Counted from the first letter of the stretch, positions 34,156-46,528 are shown. The stretch is DNA of 64,000 nt from Sclerodactyla briareus (GCA_026419785.1 JAODTK010000300.1:62001-126000); one strand, 5' to 3'. Program-made: numbers and translations. Notes: generated from the sequence alone by a model not told the origin.

Positions 34156-35936
34156 CATTGGTGATATAGTTGGTTGCCTCTTATATTCCAGACCAGCAGT
34201 CATTTGTCAGGGCCAAATATGTACTTGTCAATGTTATGATGCCATCCCTATACCTGGGACAGGGTGAGTCAGTATCAAGTCAAAGTTGCGTTCTTCCAAT
34301 CCCTGTACATTGATGCACTTAGTTGACTCACAGTACCTGGAAATGACCCACTACGGGGCTAGCTTCTCCTATTATTGTCTTCATAATTCAAGTAAAGTGA
34401 GTGAATGACACACCCCAGGGGCAGCTTCGTGACTGACAGAGAGACGAAGAGAGAGCACGAGTGAGCACACTATAGGTTCGTCAATGACCCACATTTGACT
34501 GACCATGTCCAGGGTACTGGGTATGCGTAATGCAGTTGACGAGCGCATAACTGATTGACATGTGGTATAACCTTTGAGGGATGGTTCTACCGGGTGACCC
34601 CTCCCCTGATTTCTTCCAAGGGAAGCATGATAATGCTCCAAATGGGACAATATTTTGATGCCGTTTCACAGCTGGGAGAGGTCATCTCTGGCCATCTTTG
34701 GGTTCTGATTCTCCAAGATTTCCTTGTTAGCTTCGCACCAGCCGATGGTGGAGATCCGTTCAGATGGTCGCGTCATAATTAACCTCTGAAAATTCTGTAT
34801 GTAGTACCGTGCCTGTAACCTTCCCACGTTACTATACATCATATTATTGAGACTGGTCCAATCAACGTAGCTCATTTGGATATGTCCTCCCACACACCTT
34901 TCATTTTTCCCCTCTGACCCACCGTAGCTCACTGAATAAACATCTTCTGATACTTGTGTATATGATGTTATCAGTTAGGCATTGTATGATTGTTTAAATT
35001 CCAGTTATTGGCTCCAACCCATTCGCTATTTGTGATTCTCTCATGCTATTTGAAAAGCTGTTTTTTCTACCTCTATGAGTCTGCCGCCCCCTCAAAAAAC
35101 CAATGGTGCGTGTTGGTCTTTGTTCCACTGTTGAGTGGACCGATTCACCTCTCTGTTCAGACAAATCATCCGAGAATGCTGTCTATTTTATGTATATATA
35201 TATATTCAGGAAATAATGAGGAAGAAAGGAAAGAACACTTTGAAAGGGACCCCTTTCAGCTCCCAATATTCACTTCAAAGTGAGCAGTCGTTTTTTCCCT
35301 CCCCCCTCAAAAATTCCCATTCTGCCAAATTGAAGAACATCCTGTTAGGAAGTTTATTGAATTCCCAGTATTTTGTGAGAGCTGCTAAAGAGAAATTTGG
35401 AGAATTAAATTCTCACTTCCTAAAATTGCATGGAAATTGGAATTTAGCCTTCGGTTTTTGTAATGTGCGTGTATATCGTAAACAAATAGGACTAAATGCG
35501 TTTGTCTGGGTTTCATCTCAATAGCGTCTCTCAAAATTCCCCTTCCTGTCTCCTTTCAAAATCTCACATCATCATTTACCTCACCTTCCCACCCACATTT
35601 TCGTGTGTACTTTACCTTGTAGACCCCCCCCCTCACTTGAAAAAAAACTTTAGGTACTGTGAAGCCCAAGGGGAACCATGGCCCTCTAGCCAGGCTATCG
35701 ATCAGGGTATTGTTACCAAACACTCAACTCGTTAGCACCTCATCATACAATATGACAATTAGTGGTGCAAACATGATCCTCTGCAAACAGCTACTTGTTC
35801 AGTCCCCCACTTCAGTACATCTAATTGACAGGAATACAGCTAGGCCCACCCTAACTCTCTGTTTTACATGTTATGATGCACACGTCATCAGACCACGGTC
35901 CTCCTTTTTGAGGTCACCTCTGGTAGTGCGAATTCC
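34156..35936. other. No gene seen
   Basis: Unique-looking. A 129-codon frame at 35135-35524 has no recognisable domain. Scattered C-rich runs occur near 35620. Confidence 0.4.
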
Positions 35937-36578
35937 GTTCACATGTGATATTGGGTGTGTGATCGTATAATGCACCTGTCATTACGCAGTTAGAATTAAA
36001 ACATAGGCTAAAGTATCGTTAGCAAAATTGAACACAAACCACCTAATACATCCAGAATTTTGTATCAACGTTTATGGAATACAATGCAATAAAAAGCTGT
36101 AAATCATATATTGAAACTGGTGAAACTAATCGGATACGAACACGGGCAATTCAAGTGCTAACTAGGTCTGCTGTTTACCTGTGCACCACCTACTACCAGT
36201 ATTTTTGAGACACTGCTACAGCCAGTTTTCAAAGACAGTGCACCGAGATCTCCAGTGCAATAGCATCAACCCACAAGGAAAATTCCGATGAGAAGCAGTC
36301 CTTGACGCTAGTATTGACATTCTGCATTGCACATTGATCACAAGTGAATAAGTGATACAAACAAGTGGAAACGAGCCTTGATCACGCGTTGCGTTCACAT
36401 GGCAATTTGATGACGGGTTGATGACCGAGGTGGATCTTGTTGAGTCGCCAGCATTGTGATCTTGACCACGGGAGCGCATCTTGATCATGCATCTGTTCAC
36501 ATAGACTTTTTGATGACGGGTTGATCCACTTTGCCTGATCAGATGACGCGACCGTCATCACATGTGAACACAGGATCT
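35937..36578. mobile_element. Candidate TIR element with internal duplication
   Basis: GTTCACATGTGAT at 35937-35949 has an exact inverse at 36557-36569. The core TCACATGTGA is itself palindromic, so only part of that match is independent. Near the right end a unit of about 101 bp is duplicated (36377-36477 and 36478-36578): CTTGATCACGCGTTGC or CTTGATCATGCATCT, GTTCACAT, then TTTGATGACGGGTTGAT. Repeated subterminal motifs and inverse termini suggest a non-autonomous DNA transposon, but no second copy is in this window. Confidence 0.4.
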
Positions 36579-36880
36579 CGCTGTGATTATTCCCCATGGC
36601 CTTCGTTCAGTGAAGGTGAGTTCTATGCAAACGATGCTTGAAAGCATTCAATTGACAATTTATCTAAACAAACAAGTTTTGTGCAGTCCTCAGGTACTGT
36701 TTACCCTTGGCTCAGGATCATTGAAAAGGCAATGTTGTCACAATTGTGTACTCCTGTGAGAATTATGATACCCCCATTTCGAATCCCTGTCTATTTGGAA
36801 TAGTATATTATCTCCTAAAGTATGGCAATGCATTAGTATTCACATTCATTTTAGCTGGCGGGAGATCATCTCTACAGTCA
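36579..36880. other. No gene seen
   Basis: Unique-looking sequence. Confidence 0.4.
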
Positions 36881-36881
36881 T

Positions 36882-37040
36882 CATGTCTCTCCGTCCGTTC
36901 GTTCGTCTGTTCGTTCGTCCGTTCGTTCGTCCCTTCTGTTCGTCACGTTCATTCATAACTTCTAAACCATACATGCGATCAGGTTGAAACTTGGTGGGTG
37001 GATGAAGCTTGCTACTGGCTAGCCTTAGCTACATTTATGT
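36882..37040 (+). repeat. CGTTCGTC simple repeat plus repeat body
   Basis: A tract of CCGTTCGTTCGTC units (36893-36945) is followed by CATAACTTCTAAACCATACA and GGTTGAAACTTGGTGGGTGG. This combination of a short pyrimidine array with a following AAACTTGGTGGG phrase is common in dispersed repeats of marine invertebrates. Confidence 0.7.
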
Positions 37041-38049
37041 TCGCATAGTGTTATTAGATTAAATTTTTTGAAATCAATTATTACCCACCACTTCAGCTTA
37101 TTTTGAGCTCTCCTACTGCCCGACAAGTTTGTTTACATTACTCCTTCATTCTCTGGGCTGAGGCAGTGTTTAACCTTATTCTGTCAGAATGTACCAGTTC
37201 TGCAGAATAGTTGACAATAAAACCTATTGTCCAGGGGGTGTTGATTTGTCTTTCATCGCGTCTCGCCCTAGTTTACATTAGACCCTGCCTCCATAGCATT
37301 TGTTTACATTACATCTCGGTCCAATTCCTAAGTGGTGACCTAGAAATGGGGGCTTGTGCCCCTCCCCCCCCCCCCACCTAAATGCTGTTAATGGTAACTT
37401 GTGGAGTGGTTCAACTATAACTATGAGTGTCAACAATGTTAGATATTCATTTCTGTGGGAAGTGTGTTTCCACTGTTCACTGCCACAGGCTTAGGAATGG
37501 GCACTGATAGCAAAGATTAGGCTAATGTGGTAGACATGTTCCAAGTCATCCATGGTTATGAAGATGTCGTAGAGGTCAGGTTGATTTGGAACAAACAATG
37601 AATGTGAAATGGCGAAAAAAATGCAGTGTATTCGTCCATCGAGAATTTTGCTGTCCGCAGCTACCAAGACGTTCCGACTTGCACTTGTTAATTAATGACC
37701 AAAGGAGGGGGGAAGTGTTACTTGAAACCAACTTGATCAGCACAATCCAGACGTGTCCTTGTGTGGGTAACTTTGTTATTCTGCTACTTGCCTGCTCCAA
37801 TTAAGTTCTTAGATTTCAGGTGATCTCGAAGGACTCCTTTTGTTACATAGTTGAATATATTTGGAGAAATGGCAAGAAATCACTATGCATGGTTGCATTC
37901 TCGTTTCAACTCAAATTGACCCAAACAATGACAGGCCTCATGTAAACCACGCCAACAGATTGACACGAACCTTCACTTACTTATACGCCTCGTATTATGC
38001 TATCCACCCGAAGGTGCTTCAGCTGACTAAGGAAATCCTTAGTCGGAAT
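37041..38049. other. No gene seen
   Basis: A poly-C tract lies at 37363-37376. The two strands are open over the same stretch at 37576-37804 without recognisable content. Confidence 0.4.
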
Positions 38050-38350
38050 TGTAGAGGCTCCGGTTATGGGAGTGGAAGGACACCGGCGTATCTCGCCTAC
38101 TCTTTTCGAAAGAGCTGCCCTGTGTAACGAGGCAGGGGTGAGAATTCCTGCTCCCGGGATCGCCATTTAACGTCCCCATCCGACAGACGAGAGTGTATCT
38201 TCACTCGTGCAGCCACTTTCCTACACGATAAGGAGCGGGGTGAAATTGGGTGTCTGTGACGACACTAGGGTTTGAACCAGGGACCTCAGTCGGACACTCT
38301 ACCGTTCCTGCCACCATCAACCACCTCACCGCTCTTTGATTGCACGAAAG
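38050..38350 (-). repeat. tRNA-derived SINE
   Basis: Read on the minus strand from about 38335: GGTGGCAGGAACGGTAGAGT then GTCCGACTGAGGTCCCTGG and GGTTCAAACCC (38270-38320). This follows the A-box, GGTAGAG and B-box order of a tRNA gene. A body follows with GGCGGGAATTCTCACCCCTG-type and CGATCCCGGGAGCAGG text, ending near GCGAGATACGCCGGTGTCC (38075-38093). A related body lies at 3225-3300. It is transcribed, if at all, by RNA polymerase III from the internal promoter. The 3' tail is not clearly delimited. Confidence 0.65.
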
Positions 38351-39329
38351 GATAAACCACCTTTTATATAAACGTATAACAAGTAGGAACAATCAGCATT
38401 GGCATGTTTGGGAATCCCCTGGCATTAACATCAATACTAGTCACATGGGAGGTCTGTTTATTGATGTCATATTTCAGATATAGATACCAGGGAGAAATTT
38501 TAGAACAATGGCAAAAAAGGAAACATGACAAAGAATCATTCTATGCAGAGTTGCATTCTTGTTCAGATATTACCTAATCGCAATTTTCCAGAAAGTTGCA
38601 TAGTGTGAATAGCTGGGAACGGATCCCTCGATGCAAGCAGCAGTGGTCTTAATACGAAACGTTTTTACGAAACAGTAATTGGTGTCTATGCATTTCCCTT
38701 TCCATGCAATAAATTGGAATAGTAATAGGGGTTCAAGCTCCCAAATATCCCCAGAAGTTCCATGGCATGGAATGGTAATTTTCAGTCTTGCAATGAAAAG
38801 CCAATTATTATGGTCCATGAAAACACTGAACAGTCTGCGAATGATCAGATTTATATATGTTGGTGATACACGTCGACAGAAAAAAAGGATCATCCTATGT
38901 ATTTAAATAGAATGTAAAATTTTAATATCTAACCTATGCACTTGTCAATTGCATGACACACCCGCCAATATAACTTTTGATTATGGTCACGTCAAGCATG
39001 TGGGTCATTGTTACTCACTTGTGGCTTCACTTTCCCCAAACAACCGTCATGAAGCTGGGTGTGTCATTTTACTCGTTCAGGTAGGAAGAATGTGACATTC
39101 CTGTGTAGAAACTAAAATGGGGAGAGAATGATTCACGAGATCGCAAAACAACGAGCGAAGTCAAGATGTTGAGGGGATTACTGCCGTTGGGGCCAGAGCA
39201 GGCGTGCTGTTACCAACAAGATAATTGGGAGAGACGGTAGGGGGAAGTTACTGCAACCTCCTAAATGTTGAAAGGAGACTCATAGGGGAACATCCACCGG
39301 TAGAAAGCCCTATCCAGCCGGTGTCATTA
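38351..39329. other. No gene seen
   Basis: Unique-looking. Overlapping frames at 38570-38906 on opposite strands are unrecognised. Confidence 0.4.
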
Positions 39330-39545
39330 GAGGAAAGAAGAAATGAAAATGGAGAATGTGGGGTCCCAAGGGGCCAAAATGAAAGTCGTTCCCGAAAGTT
39401 GTTTGCCATGCTTTGGAATGCGGAAATTTGCGTAAAAAATCAGATGTACAGAAATAAAGTCGAAATGGCCACCGGGTGGGGTCCCATATAAGATGAAGAT
39501 GAACGTTGGTCCCCAAGCGATTGCCATGTGTGATCATAAGAGACA
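39330..39545 (+). repeat. Family A body fragment
   Basis: GTGGGGTCCCAAGGGGCCAA, GAAAGTCGTTCCCG, GAAATGGCCACCGGGTGGGG and GAACGTTGGTCCCC reproduce the pattern of 57080-57200 in A8. Two related segments of about 120 bp are present and no termini. Confidence 0.5.
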
Positions 39546-39894
39546 ACCAAAATTTTGACAGAGCTTCGTTTTGGACTTTCAGTGCGATTTTTACCTAAAT
39601 GTTGGTAAAAATGTAGGAACGCTTTATTGAGTATGAGCCTCTATTAGAATGAATACGATATTCTAGATAGACGGAGAATAAACTTCCGATGAGAGTAGCA
39701 GAATCCAGGGTCCGGTATAATGAGTTCAGGGTCAGTGTACTATCCCATGCTGCCCACCCTACAGTTTCTACAGACTCCATTCATTAGATTCTGTTCACCA
39801 GCACCTCCTAATTGTTTACATTGCCCAGCACAGCTGCTGGAGTGGCTCTGTGTGTGTGCCCATTGTCACCTCCGACCTGTAGATCTCCACACAG
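39546..39894. other. No gene seen
   Basis: Unique-looking sequence. Confidence 0.4.
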
Positions 39895-40245
39895 CTGATA
39901 CAATAGGCCTGTTCATGGCTGCAGCTGATGAAGTGATAATACTATTGTGTCGGAGAGGTAAACTGGCTGTTCCACGTTAACCAAAATGTGTGCAAAGCAA
40001 TCTTTTGGAACGACCCTGACAAAGAATGCACATCCTACCAGCACAAAGCTTCACAGATGTTCTCCCCTACCTTTAGAAAATATCATAGTGGAACATGGGA
40101 TGGATTGGTGTAGTTTTTGAAGTGTGGCGACAGTTAGAAAATACATGGTAACGATGGAGCTACTTGGAGAATTTCCTGTGTACCACCCCAGCTGTACAGT
40201 GGTAGGCATGCGCACTAACCACCCTGAACAAGCTTACGTAGCCTG
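39895..40245 (+). mobile_element. Degraded MITE E relative
   Basis: AGCTGATGAAGTGATAATACTA, CCCTGACAAAGAATGCACAT, CAAAGCTTCACAGATGTTCTCCC and GGCATGCGCACTAACCACC follow the order of E1 and E2, but with many changes. It ends next to the start of D2. Confidence 0.45.
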
Positions 40246-40249
40246 CTTT

Positions 40250-40758
40250 ATTATGTCACTGGAGGTCATTCAGTATGTCTATTTTGCATGGTTTATTCCA
40301 AATTTCGAAGTTTGTTCGATTTTCATGAAGCTTAATGGGTATGGTCTATCTTTAGTCCCCAAAAATGTTAACATTGATTCGAGTCACTGGGGGTTGTTAT
40401 TCAGTGTGTATAAATTGCTCCTTCATGCAAATGTTCCAAGTTTGTTGGAATCCCATGAATAGTCTTAATGTTGAGTCCACTATTGTCTGAGATATTTTAA
40501 TGTGAGATAATGGGTTCAATGGCAGTTTAATTCTGTGTCTATTTGCATATTCTTTCACATTTTAGTCACATTTCCACAAAACTTATACTCGTTAGTAGAC
40601 ATGGTCAATGATCAGTCCTTGCGAATTTGAATTTAGTCACTGATTAGTGGCTGTTTCTGTTAAATGCCTATACAAATTAAGCAACACATGGAATGCCTTG
40701 TAATTTTTTGAATGGTGACTGATAGGAGAAACCACTGAATGCACAACCAGGCGAGACA
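40250..40758 (+). mobile_element. Element D2, right part
   Basis: Aligns to 11350-11873: CACTGGAGGTCATTCAGTAT, CATGAAGCTTAATGGG, CAAAAATGTTAACATTGATT, AGTCACATTTCCACAAAAC, ATGATCAGTCCTTGCGAATT and ATTAAGCAACACAT. It ends with CAGGCGAGACA (40748-40758), the exact inverse of the left end at 7978. The left half with the GT tract and block B is absent. Confidence 0.7.
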
Positions 40759-40871
40759 CTGGGCACATCAACGCTTTATAGTCAATGATGCTGGGAGTGA
40801 GTATTTTGGGTATAATACCAACAGATTAGGCCTACATCACTGTGCTAGTCCCCATAGCTGTAGAAATTGAC

Positions 40872-41305
40872 ACCATGTCAAGTCCACACCATGTCAGTCC
40901 ACACCATGTCAGGTCACACCATGTCAGGTCACACCATGTCAGTCCACACCATGTCAGGTCCACACCATGTCAGGTCACACCATGTCAGGTCCACACCATG
41001 TCAGGTCCACCCATGTCAGGTCCACACCATGTCAGGTCCACACCATGTCAGGTTCCACACCATGTCAGGCCACACCATGTCAGGTCCACACCATGTCAGG
41101 TCCACACCATGTCAGGCCACACCATGTCAGGTCCACACCATGCCAGGTCCACACCATGCCAGGTCCACACCATGTCAGGTTCCACACCATGTCAGGTCCC
41201 CACCATGTCAGGTCCACACCATGTCAGGTCCACACCATGTCAGGTCACACCATGTCAGGTCCACACCATGTCATGTCCACACCATGTCAGGTCACACCAA
41301 GATAC
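40872..41305. repeat. 16-bp tandem array, about 27 copies
   Basis: Unit CACCATGTCAGGTCCA with 15- to 17-bp variants (GGTCA, AGTCCA, GGTTCCA, GGCCA) repeated 27 times plus a partial copy. All three forward frames are open throughout, giving repeated His-His-Val-Arg-Ser or Thr-Pro-Cys-Gln peptides. Because unit lengths vary, the frames interchange along the array, which argues against translation. Substitution variants (ATGCCAGG twice, TCATGTCC once) are few, so amplification is recent. Confidence 0.97.
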
Positions 41306-42880
41306 ATTAAAACTGGACCAGTAAGTGTGGCACTGCATTTGCATCAGGTTAGTCTCCTGTTAAAGTACAATGGTCATCCAACAGGTCATTTTCAAACTGG
41401 CACAGAATCAAAGAGGACATTCAAAACCCGACAACTAACATTTGGCGAATCTAGCATGTTCCCTTGTTTGATTATTTAGTTTACCTGAATGAATTTCACC
41501 CTAACTGATGACGTCACAAGAGTGACAATGCGAAGGTCGGCCATTGACTTTACACATTTAATGCTGATATTTTGCACAATTAGAGCAGAAAAATATTAGT
41601 AAGTATTCATGAATGAAATTATTGAAATTATTCTCTCATATCTTGTGAACAAATTTGTTTTTAACAAGTTTTTTATCAGTTCCCATTCTTGGTTCTTTCC
41701 TCACTAGGTTGGTAAAAAATACATGTTTTAGATTGACTTTGTATTACACAGGGTCTCGGTTACTCTCATGATGTCACAGGGCACATAGCGCAATAGCAGA
41801 ATTGTCCTCCTTTCATGCTAGTGAATTTGCCTGAAATTTTTGTTTCCTGAATATACTAGATATGAGACACCAAAACAGCAGAAGTTATGTTTACTCGACC
41901 GTTGTACTTTTTAGGACGTTTTGTCCTCAACGTGATGTGTCCTACTTATAATCTAAGAGTGTACCCTCTAGTTCCCTTTGTATATGTCAGTGGTGAATTG
42001 CCCTGCAAAATTCTCTTCATACTGTTCAAAGGGCGGAGTGATATCTTCATAATATGACGATCCAATCACATCAACTCTTTTAGATGCTCCTATGAATGAA
42101 TTTTCAGTGTTGTAACTGGTTCCTGTATGATTTAAACAAATTCTGTCCTGTATTTATAGGTTATGATGCACTTTCAATTACACAGCATGTAAATTCCATA
42201 GCCATTTAGTACTCACTAATCACACGCGGGTTTACTGCACATGGTCGAGTTCAGACCAAGCGAATCTGTTTGTACATTGGCCCTATGTAGTCGGGCTGTG
42301 GTGCATTCGATTGGCCCTCGTATAAGATTATGCATGTACATCACCTGACTATCAGACGAGTTCTAACAAGATAATTTGATTGATGCAGATCACAGGATGT
42401 ATAAATATATGGGTGTAAACTGGAAAAGTGATCTATTGAGCTAAATTTAATTAAGGGCGCGGAGAAGCATCAAAGCGTTTCGGACAGGACTGGCTTAAGG
42501 TAGGTAAAGAACACACCAGTGCCAAAAAAGGCCACTAGCCAAATTAAAAGATTAACAATTGAGCCTGGTGTAAAACCTTTGATTTGTCTCCAGCCCAAGT
42601 TTGTCTGTTTTGCTGAATTACCTCACACATATGACAAGAAGTCTCTCCCCCCCCCCCCCCATACACACACACACACAAAGGTAAAATGAAATATGCCAGT
42701 CCCATTCTCCGATTCTGGAAACCAGTGGTTCCACCAGAGGTTCCATGGGTGCTTACTATTTTGTAGTCTTTTGTGTTATATCCAAACAACCATTGGCTGA
42801 GCCGTTTTTTTTTAAGAAGTCTATAAACTTTCTTCCAAAACGGCCAGCTGATAATGGGCGTGTTACTATTTCTATAGGAA
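41306..42880. other. No gene seen
   Basis: Unique-looking, with a C14 then ACACAC tract at 42647-42677. Confidence 0.4.
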
Positions 42881-43880
42881 GTCATCGTGATTGATTCCTT
42901 GCCGAAGGCAAAAGGAATCTATGTAATCACGCACCGTGCGTATGTGTGTGTGTGTGTGCGTACGTCTGTGTGTGTGTGTGTGGCACCCCTTGTCAGCACG
43001 ATATCTAAAGAAACGCAAGCATGTATGAAGTTCAAATTGAGTATGTGGGTTAGACATATAGAGAGGATGACCCCTATTGTTTTTGGTGCCAGTTCAAGGT
43101 CATTCAAGGTCACGAGAGGGCAAAGTTGAAAAAAGCTTGTCAGCACGATATCTAACGAACGCAAGCAGGTATCCAAGTTCAAATTTTGTATGTGGGGTGG
43201 GCACGTAGGGTGAGGATGAACCCTATTATTTTTGGTGTTGGGTCAAGGTCATTTAAGGCACTATAGGACACATCCTCATATATCTTGGCAAGGAACATTT
43301 TAGAGGGATGCCGTAATAGAAAGTTTCGTTCATCTGCGGCGAACTAATCTGGTGACCTACTTTGACCTCATTTGGAACCTGCACTACCTTGATCTAGTGG
43401 ACCTTTCGACCTTGTGACATTGAGCGCTAATTTTTGGTAATGACCAGCCAGATTCTCTTGTTGAGGCAAACCAGTAATTGAATTAGACAATGTAATACAA
43501 CACTCCTATCACGAGGTATCTCAAGAATGCACATGTGGGAAAGTCCGACAGACCAAAACACTTGAATGTTGTTAAACTTGACGTGACATTGAACATCTTG
43601 GCAACAAAATATTTAGAGGGATGTGTAATGGGAGGAAGTTGCAGGCTCGCGAAAACTGCATGTAGGTTCGTTATGCATGGGAGCCTATATGTCGTTGAAT
43701 TTATATTTTGGGTGCCACCGCCACTCCGCAAATTTGAGATTGCTTGTGTCAGCCTGTGTCAGGATAAAAAAATATTCGGACATAATTGTACCCAGTGCCC
43801 CGATATATATCCCTCAGGCAGGGTTATGTGATACCCCAGAAGGGGCAGAAAATGAAGGGAATGGATAAAATATTTGAGAT
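42881..43880 (+). mobile_element. D-type repeat with GT tract and duplicated body
   Basis: Starts with the imperfect palindrome GATTCCTTGCCGAAGGCAAAAGG... (42891), then GT tracts at 42940-42982, then GTCAGCACGATATCTAA at 42992 and again at 43139. The two units are about 147 bp and both end in TTCAAGGTCA or GTCAAGGTCA text. A later pair ATCTTGGCAA...TTTTAGAGGGATG (43281) and ATCTTGGCAACAAAATATTT (43598) suggests a further duplicated module. The layout of palindrome, GT tract and ATATCTNNNGAACG parallels 7978-8300 of D1. No coding capacity. Confidence 0.55.
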
Positions 43881-44764
43881 TCCGAGTGGGCAACTTTTAT
43901 ATAAAGATAGGAATTTTGAGTATTAAAACTCAACAATATCTATAAGGGGTATTTCCTTGGGTTTGCTCAAAAGCCACTAGCCTGTCAGCGATGGCTAGGA
44001 ATCGCGACACAGTTTTGTGTCTAGTTATTAGGTAATGCCTGTCTCTACATTGTATCCCGGCAAACTTTCCATTTCGAGCAACAGTCTGCTTCTTCCAGCA
44101 GGAAAATAGATTGATTGCATTGTACCAAGTTGCTGAAGTGCCCCATAATTATGAGCCTCTCGCTGGTTTCAAGTTTGAAAAGATATACATGCTCTGGTGC
44201 AAGGTTATAGGTCAGTCCACTGTTCCAATGTCCAATGGTCGATCAACTTATCAACCAAAAACATAGAATTCTGGGATGAATTGATTTCATTTCCAAAGAT
44301 CGGTGGTAGTTTAAAAATAGGCTATAATAATAAAGCTAAAAGATTCTCTCCCCCCTCCCACTGAGAGCTGCTCAGTGGTGAGCAATCGCAATTACCTGTG
44401 AACTGGCCTGTTGATGGAAATGAAAGTTGGTGAGTTTTGAGTCCCATGAAAAATTGTTACCATATTTTGATCTTCGAAGCATCCAGCGTGTCCCTGATCC
44501 AAGACAGACAACAAGCTATTAATCATTCAAACAATCTTTCTGGAATTGTTTCTACTAGAATTGGTGTTTTTCCGCCAAGTCCATTCCCTGAAATGTTCCA
44601 CACTGCCAATTTTGTTCACGGTATTGGGTGCCTGAAGCCTAAAAATACACGTTTACCCATCTTCCTTTTGAGTTTTGAGTATTGTATATTGAATGAGAAC
44701 ACTATGTGTTTGTGACCCGAACCTAGTGATTCCTTCCTGTTTTTTTTCCCCAAGGCAATATGAA
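43881..44764. other. No gene seen
   Basis: Unique-looking sequence. A frame at 44437-44715 is unrecognised. Confidence 0.4.
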
Positions 44765-45527
44765 CTAGACATGTGTAGGCGGGAAACTGCCCATGGTATA
44801 TCCTTTCTTTTTGAGCAATCATTGGGAAGAAGTATCTAACACCCCCATAAAGACCCCCCATTTTGGTCAGAAACCAGATACCTTCATCCATTCATCCATT
44901 CATCCACCAGTTTTGTTATAACCCATGGAAGTTAATAGGCACATGATTTATGCAGATTTGACCCACGATGGCTTTGTAAATGACTTTTAACAAATGTAGC
45001 CCCTATCCACCAAGTTTCGTTCAAATGGGCATGTTTGAAAAATCGCAAAATTTCGCAAATTTGACTCTCCGATGATCTTGAAATTACCTCCCATTTATTA
45101 GATCAACTATATTCCCTACCAACCAATTTCGTTCAAATCTGACAAAGTTTGGAAAATCGCATAAATTCTGCAAATTTGACCTTCGATGACCTTGAAATGA
45201 CCTCCACATTTTTCGGGTTGACTATAGTCCTACCCACCAAGTTTCGTTCAAATCCGACTAACTTGAAAATTTCCGCGTAAATTATGCAATTAGCGGCCCC
45301 CAGCCTTGCAGTGAATGTCACTTTGAACTCTTCCCCACCTCTCTCTTTCTTACTGAGATTTCACCAGGGCAGACATGTGTACCAAGTTTCAGATCATTCG
45401 AATAAAGCGTTAAAGAGTTATTGCGCTAACGCCTAAAGTTTATGGCTGCGGCGGAGCCTGGGACGGCGGCGGCTACACACCTAAAACCAAATTATCCCCG
45501 GACACTTCCAGTGTCGCGGGGATATAA
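44765..45527 (-). mobile_element. Helitron-like (HINE) element A5
   Basis: On the minus strand the 5' end is TTATATCCCCGCGACACTGG (45527 downward), followed by the CCGCCGCCGTCCC block near 45460. The body includes three units of about 113 bp with CCAAGTTTCGTTCAAAT (45010, 45121, 45237). Then come GGATATACCATG, hairpin GGGCAGTTTCCCGCC, ACACATGTCTAG (44765) and T outside. Length is about 763 bp. The 600-bp type units are absent. TTCATCCATTCATCCATTCA at 44883 is a small simple repeat inside it. No coding capacity. Confidence 0.75.
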
Positions 45528-46525
45528 TGAAGCGAGAGGGATTGATGCCTTCTCCAAAATAATATTCAAGTAGATGCAATACAGTTGTTATTTACTTATA
45601 TGTAATGTTAGAATATCGATATCTATCTTTTAATAGGAGAAATAGCAAACAACTTTGTCAATTTTACTAATAGCTAAACCCAAACTAGGGCTTCTGACAG
45701 AATAGAATAGTTTAGCGTACTTAGTCATGAGAAAATTATTACAACATCCAATGATTGTTCAGCCCTTCCGCTATGGGCTGATTACTAGGGCGATCCTCCT
45801 CTGACACACTCCCATCGACAAAGCCAGCCAACCTCAATTCAGTGAGACTAATTCTGGGCCCCTGAAAATTACAGGTGACGGCGATCACATATGATACAAA
45901 GCCAGGCCTGGTAAATCATCCTTAGTCATCGCCCATAACACAAACAAGTCAGAACAACAGTGACACAAGAACGGTCAGCCACTCCGCTTGAATGGGAAAC
46001 CAGGTTGTGAAGAACTGAGAGGGCATGTTCCCCACCCTGCTTGATGTCACTTGGCTTTGTCCAAGGTGATGAAGGTGTGGTGTGTGGGGTATCATTTGTT
46101 TGGTCAATTGTTGCAATGGTCTTCCGGAAAGTTCTGTTTATTTATCCATCTATAAAGAGGATTTATTTATAGCCCTGTGACATCACTCACTATTGCCCAG
46201 TAGGGGGCTTTTGTTGACTTTCCCAATAACAGTCATCGCAGATTGCAGGGTTGCTCATCTGTTGTAGGAATTCCTGAACAGGCCGGAGCACAGTGGGAAC
46301 TGTTTCAAACAGGCCACATGGAGTGCTAGACAAGTAGGGATTATTTTCGGCTTAAACAAAGCTTCATAGAGACTGATTACGAATGTTTTGCATTTAACCA
46401 GGTTTGGGCGTAAACATTTGTTAGGAAGAGGGGTTCTCTGGAGCAGTGATGGGAAAAATTTGTGTGGGCAAAAGAAGTGGGCAAAAGAAGTTATGTGTAG
46501 GTATTGATGCCCCCATGGAAAAGGG
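45528..46525. other. No gene seen
   Basis: Unique-looking sequence with no long frame. Confidence 0.4.
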
Positions 46526-46528
46526 GGT

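Noticed and set aside
35135..35524. 129-codon frame
   Set aside because: No domain, no splice or context support, low-complexity stretch of TATATA within it.
40842..41479. Three overlapping long frames of His/Pro/Ser/Cys repeats
   Set aside because: They are the three readings of one 16-bp tandem array whose unit length varies, so no frame is maintained.
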